Assembly: GCA_019634575.1 (NCBI GenBank)
Contig: JAHCAY010000001.1
Span: 3,286,001-3,350,000, forward strand
Source: Candidatus Didemnitutus sp.
Lineage (GTDB): Bacteria; Verrucomicrobiota; Verrucomicrobiia; Opitutales; Opitutaceae
Reading direction: 5' to 3'
Length of the DNA stretch: 64,000 nt
Below the pieces are notes generated by a model. The model worked only from the letters and a program-made list of their open reading frames with translations, was not told the DNA's origin and made no database searches. Below are positions 36,969-46,600 of this stretch, piece by piece; positions within the stretch are counted from its first letter, which is position 1; the number at the start of each line of letters is the position of its first letter. A program made the position numbers and the translations under genes.

Positions 36969-39900
36969 TCAGGCCTTTGGGATTTCGCGCTCGCGCAGCC
37001 ACGCGAAGATCACGGGCGTGACGACGAGGATGTGGACAAGCGACGAGATCATGCCGCCGACGACGGGCGCGGCGAGGGGCTGCATGATTTCCACGCCGGT
37101 GCGCGTGCTCCAGAAGATCGGCAGGAGCGAGGCGACGGTGGTAGCCACGGTCATCACCTTCGGACGCAGGCGGAGGCGCGCGCCCTCCTTGACGGCGGCG
37201 AGGAGGTCGTCGCGCGTGAGCGCCCGGCCGGTCTCGCGGCGCTTCTTCTCCAGCGATTCCTCCAGATAGACGACCATGACGACGCCGGTCTGGATGGCGG
37301 TGCCGAAGAGCGCGATGTAGCCGACCCAGACGGCGACGGAGAAGTTGAAGCCCATGAACGCCTGCAGCAGCACACCGCCGGTGAGCGCGAACGGCACGGC
37401 GAGGATCACGTGCGCGGCCTCGGCGGCGGAGCGGAAGGTGACGACCAGCAGGGCAAAGATGATCACGATCACGGCGGGGAAGACGTAGGTCAGCGTCTGG
37501 CGGGCGCGGATCTGGTGCTCGTATTGGCCGGAGTATTCGACGGTCATGCCGGGATCGAGCGTCACCTCCTTTTCGATGCGCTCCTTGATCTCGTTGACGA
37601 AACCGCCGAGGTCGCGGTCGCCGACGTTGGCCTGCACGAAGACGCGCAGGCGGCCGTTCTCGCTTTGGATCTCGTTCGGGCCGACGACGCGCTTCACGTC
37701 GGCGACCTGGCGGAGCTGCACGACGGCGCCGGACGGCGTGGGGAAGCTGAGTTCGCCGAGCTTGTCGATGTCCCCGCGGTCGTCGGCGTCGAGGCGCACT
37801 TGGATCGGGCGGCGTTCGCGGCCGTTCAGCGTGGTGGCGGCCGTCGCGCCACCGAGGCCGGCTTCGACGTATTCGTAAACCTGTTTCATGCTCAGGCCGT
37901 AGCGGGCGAGGTCGGGGCGGCGGACGGCGATCTCGAGGTAGGGCTTTCCCTGGACGCGCGAGGGCGCGACGCCGGTGGCGCCTTGGATGCGATTGATGAC
38001 GCGTTCGACCTCGAAGGCTTTTTTCTGCAGCGCGTCGAGATTGTCGCCGAAAATTTTCACGCCGACCTGCGCGCGAATGCCGGTGCTCGTCATCAGGATG
38101 CGGTTCTCGATCGGTTGGAGGAAGCCGGGCACGTAACCGGGGACGTTCATGAGCTTCGCGGAGAGGTCGGCGATGATGCTCTGCTTCGTCGTGCCGGCGG
38201 GCCACTCGGACGGCGGCTTCAGCATGATCGTGGTCTCGATCATCTCGACCGGCGCCGGGTCGGTGGCGGTCTCGGAGCGGCCGAGCTTGCCGGCGACGGA
38301 CGCGACGGCGGGGTGCGCGCTCATGACCTTGTCCTGCCACGCCATGATGCGCTTCACCTCGGTGAGCGACGTCGCGGGGAGCAGCACGGGCATGAAGAGC
38401 AGCGAGCCTTCCTCGAGCGTGGGCATGAACTCGCTGCCGAAGCCGCCGGTGTGCTTCGCGACGGCGTCGGGCAGGCGCGCGTTGATGGTGCGCGGCAAAC
38501 CGAACGCGACCACGAGGCATGTTGCGAGCAGCGCGAATGCGGCGCCGAGGACGCTCTTGCGGTGCGTGAGCGCCCAATCGAGCACCGGGTCGTAGATTTT
38601 CAGCAGCGACCTCATCAGCCAGTTCTCGTGCTCGGGCTTGAACGGCCCGCGCACGAGCAGCGTGCAGAACACGGGCACCGCGGTGATGGCGAGGAGCACG
38701 GCGCCGAGGAGCGCGAAGCTCTTGGTGTAGGCGAGCGGGTGGAACAGCTTGCCCTCCTGGCCGCTGAGCAGGAACACCGGCACGAAGGCCAGGATGATGA
38801 TCAGCATCGAGAAGAACATCGGCCGGCCGACCTGCGTGGCGGCCTCGAGCGTGAGCTTGAAGACCTCCGGGCCGGTCAGACGGCGCTTGATCTCTTCCTC
38901 GGCGCGCTCGCAGTGGCGAATGACGTTTTCCGTCATCACGATGCCGGCGTCGACCAGCACGCCGATGGAGATGGCGATGCCGGTGAGCGACATGATGTGC
39001 GACGGGATGCCGAAGCGATCCATCAGGATGAACGAGATCAGGATCGAGGCCGGCAGTGGCAGCGTGACGATCAAGATGCTGCGGAAGTGGAACAGGAAGA
39101 GGATATGCGCGAGCGTCACGAGGATGACCTCCTCGACCAGCGCGTGCTTCAGGGTGTCGATCGCGCGCGAGATGAGATCGCTGCGATCGTAGAACGGCTG
39201 CACGGTGACGCCCTTCGGCAAGCCGGCGGAGAGCGACGCGAGGCGCGCCTTCACGTCGGCGATGACGCGGTAGGCGTTCTCGCCGTAGCGCATGACGACG
39301 ATGCCGCCGACGACCTCGCGGCCGTTCACGTCGAGCGCGCCGCGCCGGAAATCGCCGCCGATGCGCACCGTCGCGACGTCGCGCAGGTAGAGCGGCGTGC
39401 CGTTGCGCGGCTTGAGCGCGATGGTCTCGAGGTCGGCGGCGGTCTTCACCAGGCCGACGCCGCGCACGATGTATTCGGCGCCGTTTTCCTCGATGGTCTT
39501 GCCGCCGACGTTGAGGTTGGCCGCGGCGACGGCGTCCATGACCTCGCCGAGCATCACGTCGTATTGGCGGAGTTTCAGCGACGAGACCTCGACCTGCCAC
39601 TGGCGCACGAAGCCGCCGAGACTCGCGACCTCCGCGACGCCGGGCACGGCGGTGAGTTGGTAGCGGAGAAAGGTGTCCTGCAGCGTGCGGAGCGAGCCGA
39701 GGTCTTGCGTGCCGGAGTCGTCCTTCAGGTAGTATTGGTAGATCCAGCCGAGGCCGGTGGCGTCGGGGCCGAGGCGCGCGACGACGCCGGATGGCAGCAG
39801 ATCGCCGAGGGAGTTGAGTCGTTCGAGCACGCGCGTGCGCGCGAAGTAGGTGTCGACCTTGTCCTCAAAGATGACGGTGAGAAACGAGAAACCGAACATC

Positions 39901-40157
39901 GACGTGGCGCGCACGCTCTTCACGCCGGCGAGGCCCTGGAGTGACGTGCTGAGCGGGTAGGTGATCTGGTCCTCGACCTCCTGCGGCGAGCGGCCCGGCC
40001 AGTCGGCGTAGACGATGACCTGGTTTTCGGAGAGGTCGGGGATCGCGTCGATCGGCACGCGCTGGAGCGCGACGACGCCCCACGCGCAGAGCGCGAGGAA
40101 GCCCGCGATCACGACGAAGCGGTTCTGAAGCGACCAGCGGATGATGGCGTTGATCAT
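36969..40157 (-). CDS. cusA: Heavy-metal efflux RND pump, CusA/CzcA family
   Basis: 1062 residues beginning MINAIIRWSLQNRFVVIAG, standard for HME-RND inner-membrane pumps, with 12 transmembrane helices in two repeats and two large periplasmic loops. TM4 carries SIGVLVDAGIVMTENVI, and the second half has GFGSEFMPTLEEGSLLFMP and GIRAQVGVKIFG. It takes Cu(I)/Ag(I) (or divalent metals in Czc members) from the periplasm and adaptor to the outer-membrane channel, driven by protons. Neighbouring copA and cusB with a heavy-metal-binding domain favour copper/silver. Confidence 0.93.
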   Translation of the reverse strand: MINAIIRWSLQNRFVVIAGFLALCAWGVVALQRVPIDAIPDLSENQVIVYADWPGRSPQEVEDQITYPLSTSLQGLAGVKSVRATSMFGFSFLTVIFEDKVDTYFARTRVLERLNSLGDLLPSGVVARLGPDATGLGWIYQYYLKDDSGTQDLGSLRTLQDTFLRYQLTAVPGVAEVASLGGFVRQWQVEVSSLKLRQYDVMLGEVMDAVAAANLNVGGKTIEENGAEYIVRGVGLVKTAADLETIALKPRNGTPLYLRDVATVRIGGDFRRGALDVNGREVVGGIVVMRYGENAYRVIADVKARLASLSAGLPKGVTVQPFYDRSDLISRAIDTLKHALVEEVILVTLAHILFLFHFRSILIVTLPLPASILISFILMDRFGIPSHIMSLTGIAISIGVLVDAGIVMTENVIRHCERAEEEIKRRLTGPEVFKLTLEAATQVGRPMFFSMLIIILAFVPVFLLSGQEGKLFHPLAYTKSFALLGAVLLAITAVPVFCTLLVRGPFKPEHENWLMRSLLKIYDPVLDWALTHRKSVLGAAFALLATCLVVAFGLPRTINARLPDAVAKHTGGFGSEFMPTLEEGSLLFMPVLLPATSLTEVKRIMAWQDKVMSAHPAVASVAGKLGRSETATDPAPVEMIETTIMLKPPSEWPAGTTKQSIIADLSAKLMNVPGYVPGFLQPIENRILMTSTGIRAQVGVKIFGDNLDALQKKAFEVERVINRIQGATGVAPSRVQGKPYLEIAVRRPDLARYGLSMKQVYEYVEAGLGGATAATTLNGRERRPIQVRLDADDRGDIDKLGELSFPTPSGAVVQLRQVADVKRVVGPNEIQSENGRLRVFVQANVGDRDLGGFVNEIKERIEKEVTLDPGMTVEYSGQYEHQIRARQTLTYVFPAVIVIIFALLVVTFRSAAEAAHVILAVPFALTGGVLLQAFMGFNFSVAVWVGYIALFGTAIQTGVVMVVYLEESLEKKRRETGRALTRDDLLAAVKEGARLRLRPKVMTVATTVASLLPIFWSTRTGVEIMQPLAAPVVGGMISSLVHILVVTPVIFAWLREREIPKA

Positions 40158-40214
40158 AGCGAGAAGGTGTCGAGCAAAAGGTCGGCGCTGTGCGGCGAAC
40201 GGTGGGGACGGATC

Positions 40215-40231
40215 CTAGCGTATTACGCTAG
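40215..40231. promoter_or_regulatory. 17-nt palindrome in the cusB-cusA gap
   Basis: CTAGCGTATTACGCTAG is a perfect inverted repeat around a central T, about 58-74 nt before the cusA start in the 88-nt gap. It is a candidate operator or internal promoter element for the copper genes. Confidence 0.4.
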
Positions 40232-40245
40232 AACCTTTCGGGCGG

Positions 40246-41943
40246 TCATTCGATTTGCTCGCCGCACTCGAGCATGGCGGAGCCGAAGAAGGGATTGCGG
40301 AGCGTCTTGCTCTTGGAGAGCCAGCGGCCGGTGCCGAGCACGGGCGCCATCGGGCATTGGTAGATCGTGAGGTTTTCGCGGTGGTGCAGGTGCTGCGACT
40401 TCGCGAGGTCGGCCAGCTCGGTGCTGAACGGCTCGAAGGCACGGCGCGCGGCGTCGAGGTCGGGACCGTCGGCGAGCTTCGTCCTGCCGAGGTCGGTGTT
40501 GGCGGCGCTGGGGTAGGCGGCGACATAGGCGGTGAGCGCGTCGCGGAGGGCGGGGAGCTGTTTCTGGTAGCCGGCGAGGTTGTCGGACGCGAGGAGGTCG
40601 GCGGCGTCGGCGCCGGCGAAGGCCAACGCCTTGAGCGCGGCGTAGGCGCGGGCGTCGGGCTGGGGCACCTCGACGGAGATCTTCTGCGGCGCGGCGGCGC
40701 CGTGGTCGTGCGCGCCGGCGCCGACGGCGGCGTGGGCGAGTTGGGCCTGGCCGTCGAGGACGAGCGCGCCTTCGGTGACGACATTGTCGCCATCGCGCAG
40801 GCCGGAGAGGACTTCGGCGTCGGCGTCGCCGATGCGGCCGAGGGAGATTTCCTGCGCGGCGTAGGCGTGGTTGCCGCGGTCGACGAACACGACGGCGCGG
40901 CCGCTGTGCTGCAGCACGGCGCTGCGCGGGACGAGGAGGGCTTCGGGCGACTCGGCCACGACGTTGGCGTAGGCGGTCTGGCGGTGGCGGAGGAGGCGGT
41001 CGGGGTTGTCGAGGACGACGCGGACCTTCGCGGTGCGCGTGGTCTCGTTGAGATTCGGATCGATGAACGCGATCGGGGCGGTGAGCACCTTGCCCGGCAG
41101 TGAAGGGACGGTGACTTCGACCGGCTGGCCGGCGCGCAGCCAGGCGAGGTCGGGCTCGGCGGCGTCGAAGACGAACCACATGCGCGAGAAGTCGCCGATC
41201 TGGAAGATCTCGTCCTTGGCCTCGACGTATTTGCCTTCGTAGGCGCCGCGGGCGACGACGGTGCCGAACATCGGGGCGCGCATCGTGACCATCGCGGTGG
41301 CCTGTTTGGTGGCCTCGAGGATGCTGATTTCCTCGTCGGTGAGACCGAGGGCGAGAAGCTTTTCCCGGGCGGCGGCGCGTTCGGCGGCGGTGTAGGCGAT
41401 CGCGCCGGCCTTCATGCGTTCGAGGTATTCGCGCTGCGCCGTGAGCATGTCGGGCGAGTAGATCGTGGCGAGTTGCGCGCCTTCCTGCACTTCGGCGCCG
41501 ACGAAGTTCACGAACAGCTTTTCGACCCGGCCAGGCACGCGCGCGGCGAGAATGCGGTGGCGTGTGTCATCGTCGTCGATGGCGCCGGTGACGCGCAGCG
41601 TGCGGACGAGTGCGCCGCGGCGGACAGACGAGGTTTGCACGCCGACGACGGCGGCTTGCGCGGGGGTCAGCGTGACCAGGTTCGGGTCGATGGCGGCTGA
41701 GGCGGAGGCCGGCGCGGAGCTCGCGGCGACGAGCGCCATGCCGCAGATCGTGCACTTGGCGTCGGGCTTGTCCGACTTGATCCACGGGTGCATCGGGCAC
41801 TGGTAGGTCGTGCCGGCCGCAGCCTCGGCGGTGTGATCATGGCCGGCGTGAGCGGCGGACGCGGATGGCTTGCCGCAACCTGCGAGGCCGAGGGTGGCGG
41901 GCAGGGCGAGGGCGGCGAATAAGGCAAGGAGACGAGCGTTCAC
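40246..41943 (-). CDS. cusB: Copper/silver efflux RND periplasmic adaptor, CusB family
   Basis: 565 residues starting at GTG 41943. Lipobox GLAGC gives Cys23 as lipid anchor; a His-rich stretch (HAGHDH) follows. A heavy-metal-binding domain is visible as YQCPMHP and CTICGMAL (about 47-71). The membrane-fusion core (RILAARVPGRVEKLFV, coiled-coil hairpin LTAQREYLERMKAG, MRAPMFGTVVARG) is intact. A C-terminal DUF3347-like domain ends with a second, incomplete YQCPMAP motif. CusB loads Cu(I)/Ag(I) and bridges CusA to the outer-membrane channel. Confidence 0.92.
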   Translation of the reverse strand: MNARLLALFAALALPATLGLAGCGKPSASAAHAGHDHTAEAAAGTTYQCPMHPWIKSDKPDAKCTICGMALVAASSAPASASAAIDPNLVTLTPAQAAVVGVQTSSVRRGALVRTLRVTGAIDDDDTRHRILAARVPGRVEKLFVNFVGAEVQEGAQLATIYSPDMLTAQREYLERMKAGAIAYTAAERAAAREKLLALGLTDEEISILEATKQATAMVTMRAPMFGTVVARGAYEGKYVEAKDEIFQIGDFSRMWFVFDAAEPDLAWLRAGQPVEVTVPSLPGKVLTAPIAFIDPNLNETTRTAKVRVVLDNPDRLLRHRQTAYANVVAESPEALLVPRSAVLQHSGRAVVFVDRGNHAYAAQEISLGRIGDADAEVLSGLRDGDNVVTEGALVLDGQAQLAHAAVGAGAHDHGAAAPQKISVEVPQPDARAYAALKALAFAGADAADLLASDNLAGYQKQLPALRDALTAYVAAYPSAANTDLGRTKLADGPDLDAARRAFEPFSTELADLAKSQHLHHRENLTIYQCPMAPVLGTGRWLSKSKTLRNPFFGSAMLECGEQIE

Positions 41944-42017
41944 TCCCCGTTATACGCCGGCCCCAGCTCCGCCCCTGCCGCAATCTTTGCGGTTTCCGGC
42001 GCAGGGAATCGCGCCCG

Positions 42018-42089
42018 CTAGTCGGCGGAACTGCCGTCGATGGCAACAAACACCGCGAGGGCGGCGAGGACGAAGGTGAGTGCGATCAT
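42018..42089 (-). CDS. Possible 23-residue membrane mini-protein
   Basis: ATG 42089 to TAG 42018-42020 encodes MIALTFVLAALAVFVAIDG plus SSAD, a single hydrophobic helix. It lies in the gap between the outer-membrane factor gene and cusB on the same strand. There is no ribosome-binding motif. It could be a small subunit like those of some transporters, or chance. Confidence 0.3.
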   Translation of the reverse strand: MIALTFVLAALAVFVAIDGSSAD

Positions 42090-42167
42090 CGGGTTTGGAG
42101 GAGAGTAAGGGTGGAGAGAAATCGGACCGGCTTGACCCGGTCCGAGCGCTGTGCGGGGACGAGCGGC

Positions 42168-43598
42168 TTAGAAATCCGCCTTCCGGTCGGCCGAGGCGAC
42201 GGCGACCGGATGCGACCAGCCGCCGCCGAGGGCTTTGATGAGACCGACGCTGTTGAGCAGGCGCTGCGCGTGGAGCTGCGTGGCGGCGCGCTCGGCCGCG
42301 AGGAGCGTGCGTTGGGCGTCGAGGACCTCGAAGTAGGCGACGTAGCCGGCGTCGTAGCGAGTCTGCGCCAGCTCGCGGGCGCGGCGCGCGGCGGCGACGG
42401 CGCGCTCCTGCGCGGCAGCTTGGTCGGCGAGCAGCTGCGTGGCGGTGAGCGTGTCCTGTGTTTCCCGGAACGCGACGAGCACGCGTTGGCGGAAGAGAGC
42501 GACGCTTTCCTCGTAGGCGGCGCGACTGCGCGCGAGGTTGGCGCGGTTGCGGCCGCCTTGGAAAATCGGGAGATAGAGACTCGGGCCGACAGACCAGAGC
42601 TTGGAGTCGGCGTTGAAGAGCCGGTCGACGTCGCCGCTCGCGTAACCGAAGGAGCCGGTCAGCGAGATCGCGGGGAAGAAGGCGGCCTTGGCGACGCCGA
42701 TGCGGGCGTTTGCGGCGGCGAGCGTGGCTTCCGCGGCGGCGATGTCGGGGCGGCGCTCCAGCAAATCGCTGGGCAAGCCGGCCGGCACGGAGGGAGGAAC
42801 TGAGAGCGGAGAGTCTAGAGCTGAGAGCTGGAAATCCGGTGCGGGCGCGCCGAGCAGAACGGCGAGGGCGTTCTGCAGTGCGGCGCGGCGGTTCGTGAGG
42901 GCCAGATTTTCGGCTTCGGTCGAAGCGAGTTCGGTCTCCGCGCGCGCGACGTCGAAATCGGTCGCGGCGCCGCCGGCACGGCGCGAGGCGACGAGCTCGA
43001 GCGCCTTGCGGCGAAGAGCGACGCCGTCGGTGACGAGCGCGAGCTCGCGGTCGAGGCCGCGGAGCGAGAAGTAATTCGCGGCGACTTCGGCGGTGAGGGC
43101 GAGGCGGACGTTCTCGAAGTCCGCGGCGCTCGCGCTGGCGTCGGCGCGGGCGCTCTCGTGGAGGCGGCGAACGCGGCCGAACAAGTCGAGTTCCCAGGTG
43201 GCGTCGAGCGCGCCGCGATAGGTCGTGCTCTCCGCGACGGGGAAACGGTTATCGGTCGTCTCGGAGGTGCGGCTGCGGTCGAGCGACGGGCGAAGACCGA
43301 TCGACGGGAAGTAGCTGCTGCGAGCGAGGCCGGCCGCGGCGCGGGCTTGCTCGACGCGCGCGGCGGCGGCGGCGAGGTTCTGGTTGGCGGCGAGGGCGCG
43401 GGCTTCGAGGTCGTTGAGCGAGGGATCGCCGAAGAGCGTCCACCAATCGTCGCGCGGGAGCGCGTCGGCCGGTGTCGCGGCGGTTTTCCAGGCGAGCGGC
43501 GCGGCGACGTCGGGGCGCTGGTAATCGGGGCCGATGGCGGCGATCGACGCCACGGTCCAAGCCAGGGAGGAAGCGGTGAGAAGGAGGAAGGATTTCAT
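42168..43598 (-). CDS. Outer-membrane efflux factor (TolC/OprM/NodT family)
   Basis: 476 residues. A signal-like N-terminus is followed by GPDYQRPDV, the typical start of the OMF periplasmic region. Two OEP repeats with long coiled-coils (LAAAAARVEQARAAAGLARS and LAAANARIGVAKAAFFPA) surround AGLPSDLLERRPDIAAAEA. Unlike many OprM-type members, no lipobox Cys is visible. It ends the AcrAB-like operon, with 20 nt between it and the RND pump gene, and is also the nearest channel for the CusBA pair. A 7-nt tandem repeat is embedded in its coding sequence at 42793-42834. Confidence 0.9.
   Translation of the reverse strand: MKSFLLLTASSLAWTVASIAAIGPDYQRPDVAAPLAWKTAATPADALPRDDWWTLFGDPSLNDLEARALAANQNLAAAAARVEQARAAAGLARSSYFPSIGLRPSLDRSRTSETTDNRFPVAESTTYRGALDATWELDLFGRVRRLHESARADASASAADFENVRLALTAEVAANYFSLRGLDRELALVTDGVALRRKALELVASRRAGGAATDFDVARAETELASTEAENLALTNRRAALQNALAVLLGAPAPDFQLSALDSPLSVPPSVPAGLPSDLLERRPDIAAAEATLAAANARIGVAKAAFFPAISLTGSFGYASGDVDRLFNADSKLWSVGPSLYLPIFQGGRNRANLARSRAAYEESVALFRQRVLVAFRETQDTLTATQLLADQAAAQERAVAAARRARELAQTRYDAGYVAYFEVLDAQRTLLAAERAATQLHAQRLLNSVGLIKALGGGWSHPVAVASADRKADF
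42793..42834. repeat. Six tandem degenerate heptamers inside the outer-membrane factor gene
   Basis: On the plus strand six contiguous 7-nt units, several ending in GAG (for example CTGAGAG, CGGAGAG, TCTAGAG), read in phase through the coding sequence. They encode the loop FQLSALDSPLSVP just before the SVPAGLPSDLLERR block. The words match those of the intergenic array at 50477-50510. Confidence 0.65.
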
Positions 43599-43618
43599 CG
43601 GAGAGCAGCGTGAGAGTT

Positions 43619-46600
43619 TCAGGCGTGATCGGCGGCCGGCTCAGGCAATGCGACGGGCGCGGGTTTGCGCGCGCCGAGTTTTTCGAGCACGGCGTAGAAC
43701 ACCGGCGTGAGGAAGAGGCCGAAGACAGTGACGCCGATCATGCCGGCGAACACCGCGACGCCCATGGCGCGGCGCATCTCGGCGCCGGCGCCGTGGCTGA
43801 CCACGAGCGGGAAGACGCCGGCGATGAACGCGATCGAGGTCATGAGGATCGGGCGCAGGCGGAGGCGCGAGGCTTCGATCGCCGCTTCGCGAATGCCTTT
43901 GCCTTCCTCGCGCAGCTTCACGGCGAACTCGACGATCAGGATCGCGTTTTTCGCGGCGAGGCCGATGAGCACGATGAGGCCGATCTGCGTGAAGACGTTG
44001 TTCTCGCCGCGCGTGAACCAGAGGCCGACAAGCGCGGAGAACAGCGCCATCGGGACGATGAGGATGACCGCGAACGGGAGACGGAAGCTCTCGTATTGCG
44101 CGGCGAGCACGAGGAACACGAGGAAGATGCTCAGCGGGAAAATGTAGATGGCGGTGTTGCCCGCGATGATCTTCTGGAACGTGAGTTCGGTCCAATCGAG
44201 CACCATGCCCTTGGGCAGGTTCTCGGCGGCGAGTTTTTCGATCGCGGCCTCGGCCTGGCCGGAGCTGAAGCCCGGCGCGGGCGCGCCGTTGATCTCGGCG
44301 GCGGGATAGCCGTTGTAGCGCATGACGCGGTCGGGGCCGTAGGTCTCGCGGACCTTGACCAGCGAGCCGAGCGGCACGAGCTGGCCGGCGGCGTTGCGCG
44401 TCTTGAGGCGGAGGATGTCCTCGGGGCGGTCCCGGAATTCGGCGTCGGCTTGCGCGATGACCTGGTAGGTGCGGCCGAAGCGGTTGAAATCGTTCACGTA
44501 GAGCGAGCCGAGGTTGATCTGCATCGTCTCGAAAACGTTTTGGAGCGGCACGCCCTGGGCCTTGGCTTTCGCGCGATCGATGTCGGCGTCGAGCTGCGGC
44601 GTGTTGATGGTGAAGCTGGAGAACAGGCCGGTGAGTCCGGGCGTCTGCCAGCCTTTGCCGATCAGGCCCTGCGTGGCGCCGTAGAGGGCATCGAGGCCGC
44701 TGTCGCCGCGGTCCTCGACGTAGAGCTTGAAGCCGCCGATGGTGCCGAGGCCCTGCACGGGCGGCGGCGGGAAGATCGCGATGTAGGCGTCCTCGATCGC
44801 GCCGAATTCCTTCTGGAGCTGCTGGGCGATGGCTTGGCCGGTGAGCTCGGGCGAGCGGCGATCCTCGAAGGGCTTGAGCGCGACGAAGACGATGCCGCTG
44901 TTGGGCGAGTTGGTGAAGCCGTTGATCGAGAGGCCGGGGAAGGCGATGCTGTTGGCGACGCCCGGGTGTTTCAGCGCGATGTCGCCCATGCGGCGGATGA
45001 CGGCGTCGGTGCGCTCGAGCGAGGCGGCGGCGGGGAGCTGCGCGAAGGCGACGAGGTATTGTTTGTCCTGCGTCGGCACGAAGCCGGTCGGCGTGCTCTT
45101 GAACAGCGTGCCGGTGAGCGCGAGCAGGCCGGCGTAGACGAGCAGCGCGATGATGGAGACGCGCAAGAGGCGCGCGACGCCGGCGGAATACTTGTCGGCG
45201 GCCCAGGCGAAGAAGCGGTTGAACGGCCGGAAGAACCACCCGAAGGCAAAGTCCATGCCGCGCGTGAGGCGGTCCTTCGGCGCGTGGTGGTCCTTGAGCA
45301 GGAGCGCGCTGAGGGCGGGCGAGAGCGTGAGCGAGTTGAACGCCGAGATGATCGTCGAGATGGCGATCGTCATGGCGAACTGCTTGTAGAATTGCCCGGT
45401 GAGGCCGCTGATGAATGCGGTCGGGATGAACACGGCCGAGAGGACGAGTGCGGTGGCGACGATCGGTCCGGTGACTTCGCGCATGGCCTGGCGCGTGGCC
45501 TCGAAGGGCGATTTGCCGAGGGCGATGTTACGCTCGACGTTCTCGACGACGACGATGGCGTCGTCGACCACGATGCCGATGGCGAGCACGAGGCCGAAGA
45601 GTGAGAGCGCGTTGATGGAGAAGCCCAGCGCGTGCATCACGGCGAAGGTGCCGACGAGCGACACGGGCACGGCGGCGAGCGGAATGATCGAGGCGCGCCA
45701 AGTCTGGAGGAAGAGGATGACGACGAGCACGACGAGGAGGATCGCCTCGAAGAGCGTGTGCACGACGGCTTCGATCGAGCTGCGCACGAAGACCGTCGGG
45801 TCGTAGACGATGTCGTAGCTCAGGCCCTCGGGAAAATTCTTCGCGAGTTCCTTCATGGTGGCGCGCACGGCGTCGGAGGTGGCGATGGCGTTCGAGCCGG
45901 GGAGCTGGGCGATGGGCAGCGCGACGGCGGCCTTGTTGTTGAGCAGCGAGCGCAACGCATAGGCGTTGGCGCCGAGCTCGACGCGGGCGACATCGCGGAG
46001 CTGCACGCGTTCGCCGTTGGTGCCGGACTTCACGATGATCGAGTTGAATTCCTCCTCGGTGGTGAGGCGGCCCTGGGTGTTGATGAGCAACTCGGTGTCG
46101 ACGGGGCGCGAGTTGGGTTGCTGGCCGACGGCGCCGGCGGCGACCTGGACGTTCTGCTCGCGGATGGCGGCGACGACGTCGGAAGCGGTGAGGCCTTTCG
46201 CGGCGACCTTGTTCGGATCGAGCCACACGCGCATGGCGTAATCGCCGGAGCCGAAGACGCGGACTTCGCCGACGCCGTTGAGGCGCGCGAGGACGTCGCG
46301 GACCTGGAGCGTGCCGTAGTTGCGGACGTAGACGTCGTCGTAGCGGCCGTCGGGCGAGAAGAGGTGCACGACCATAAGGAGGTCGGGCGAGGCCTTGGCG
46401 GTGGTGACGCCAATGCGGCGGACGTCTTCGGGGAGTTTCGGCAGAACTTGGGAGACGCGGTTCTGGACCTGCACCTGCGCGTTATCGAGGTCGGTGCCGA
46501 TGGCGAAGGTGATGGTGAGGGTCATCACGCCGTCGCTGGTGGCCTGCGAGAACATGTAGAGCGAGTGCTCGACGCCGTTGATCGCCTGCTCGAGCGGAGC

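Noticed and set aside
36333..39944. 1200-codon plus-strand open frame opposite cusA and the sigma factor
   Set aside because: Acidic/basic low-complexity translation typical of antisense of high-GC genes; the minus-strand genes carry all the domain motifs.
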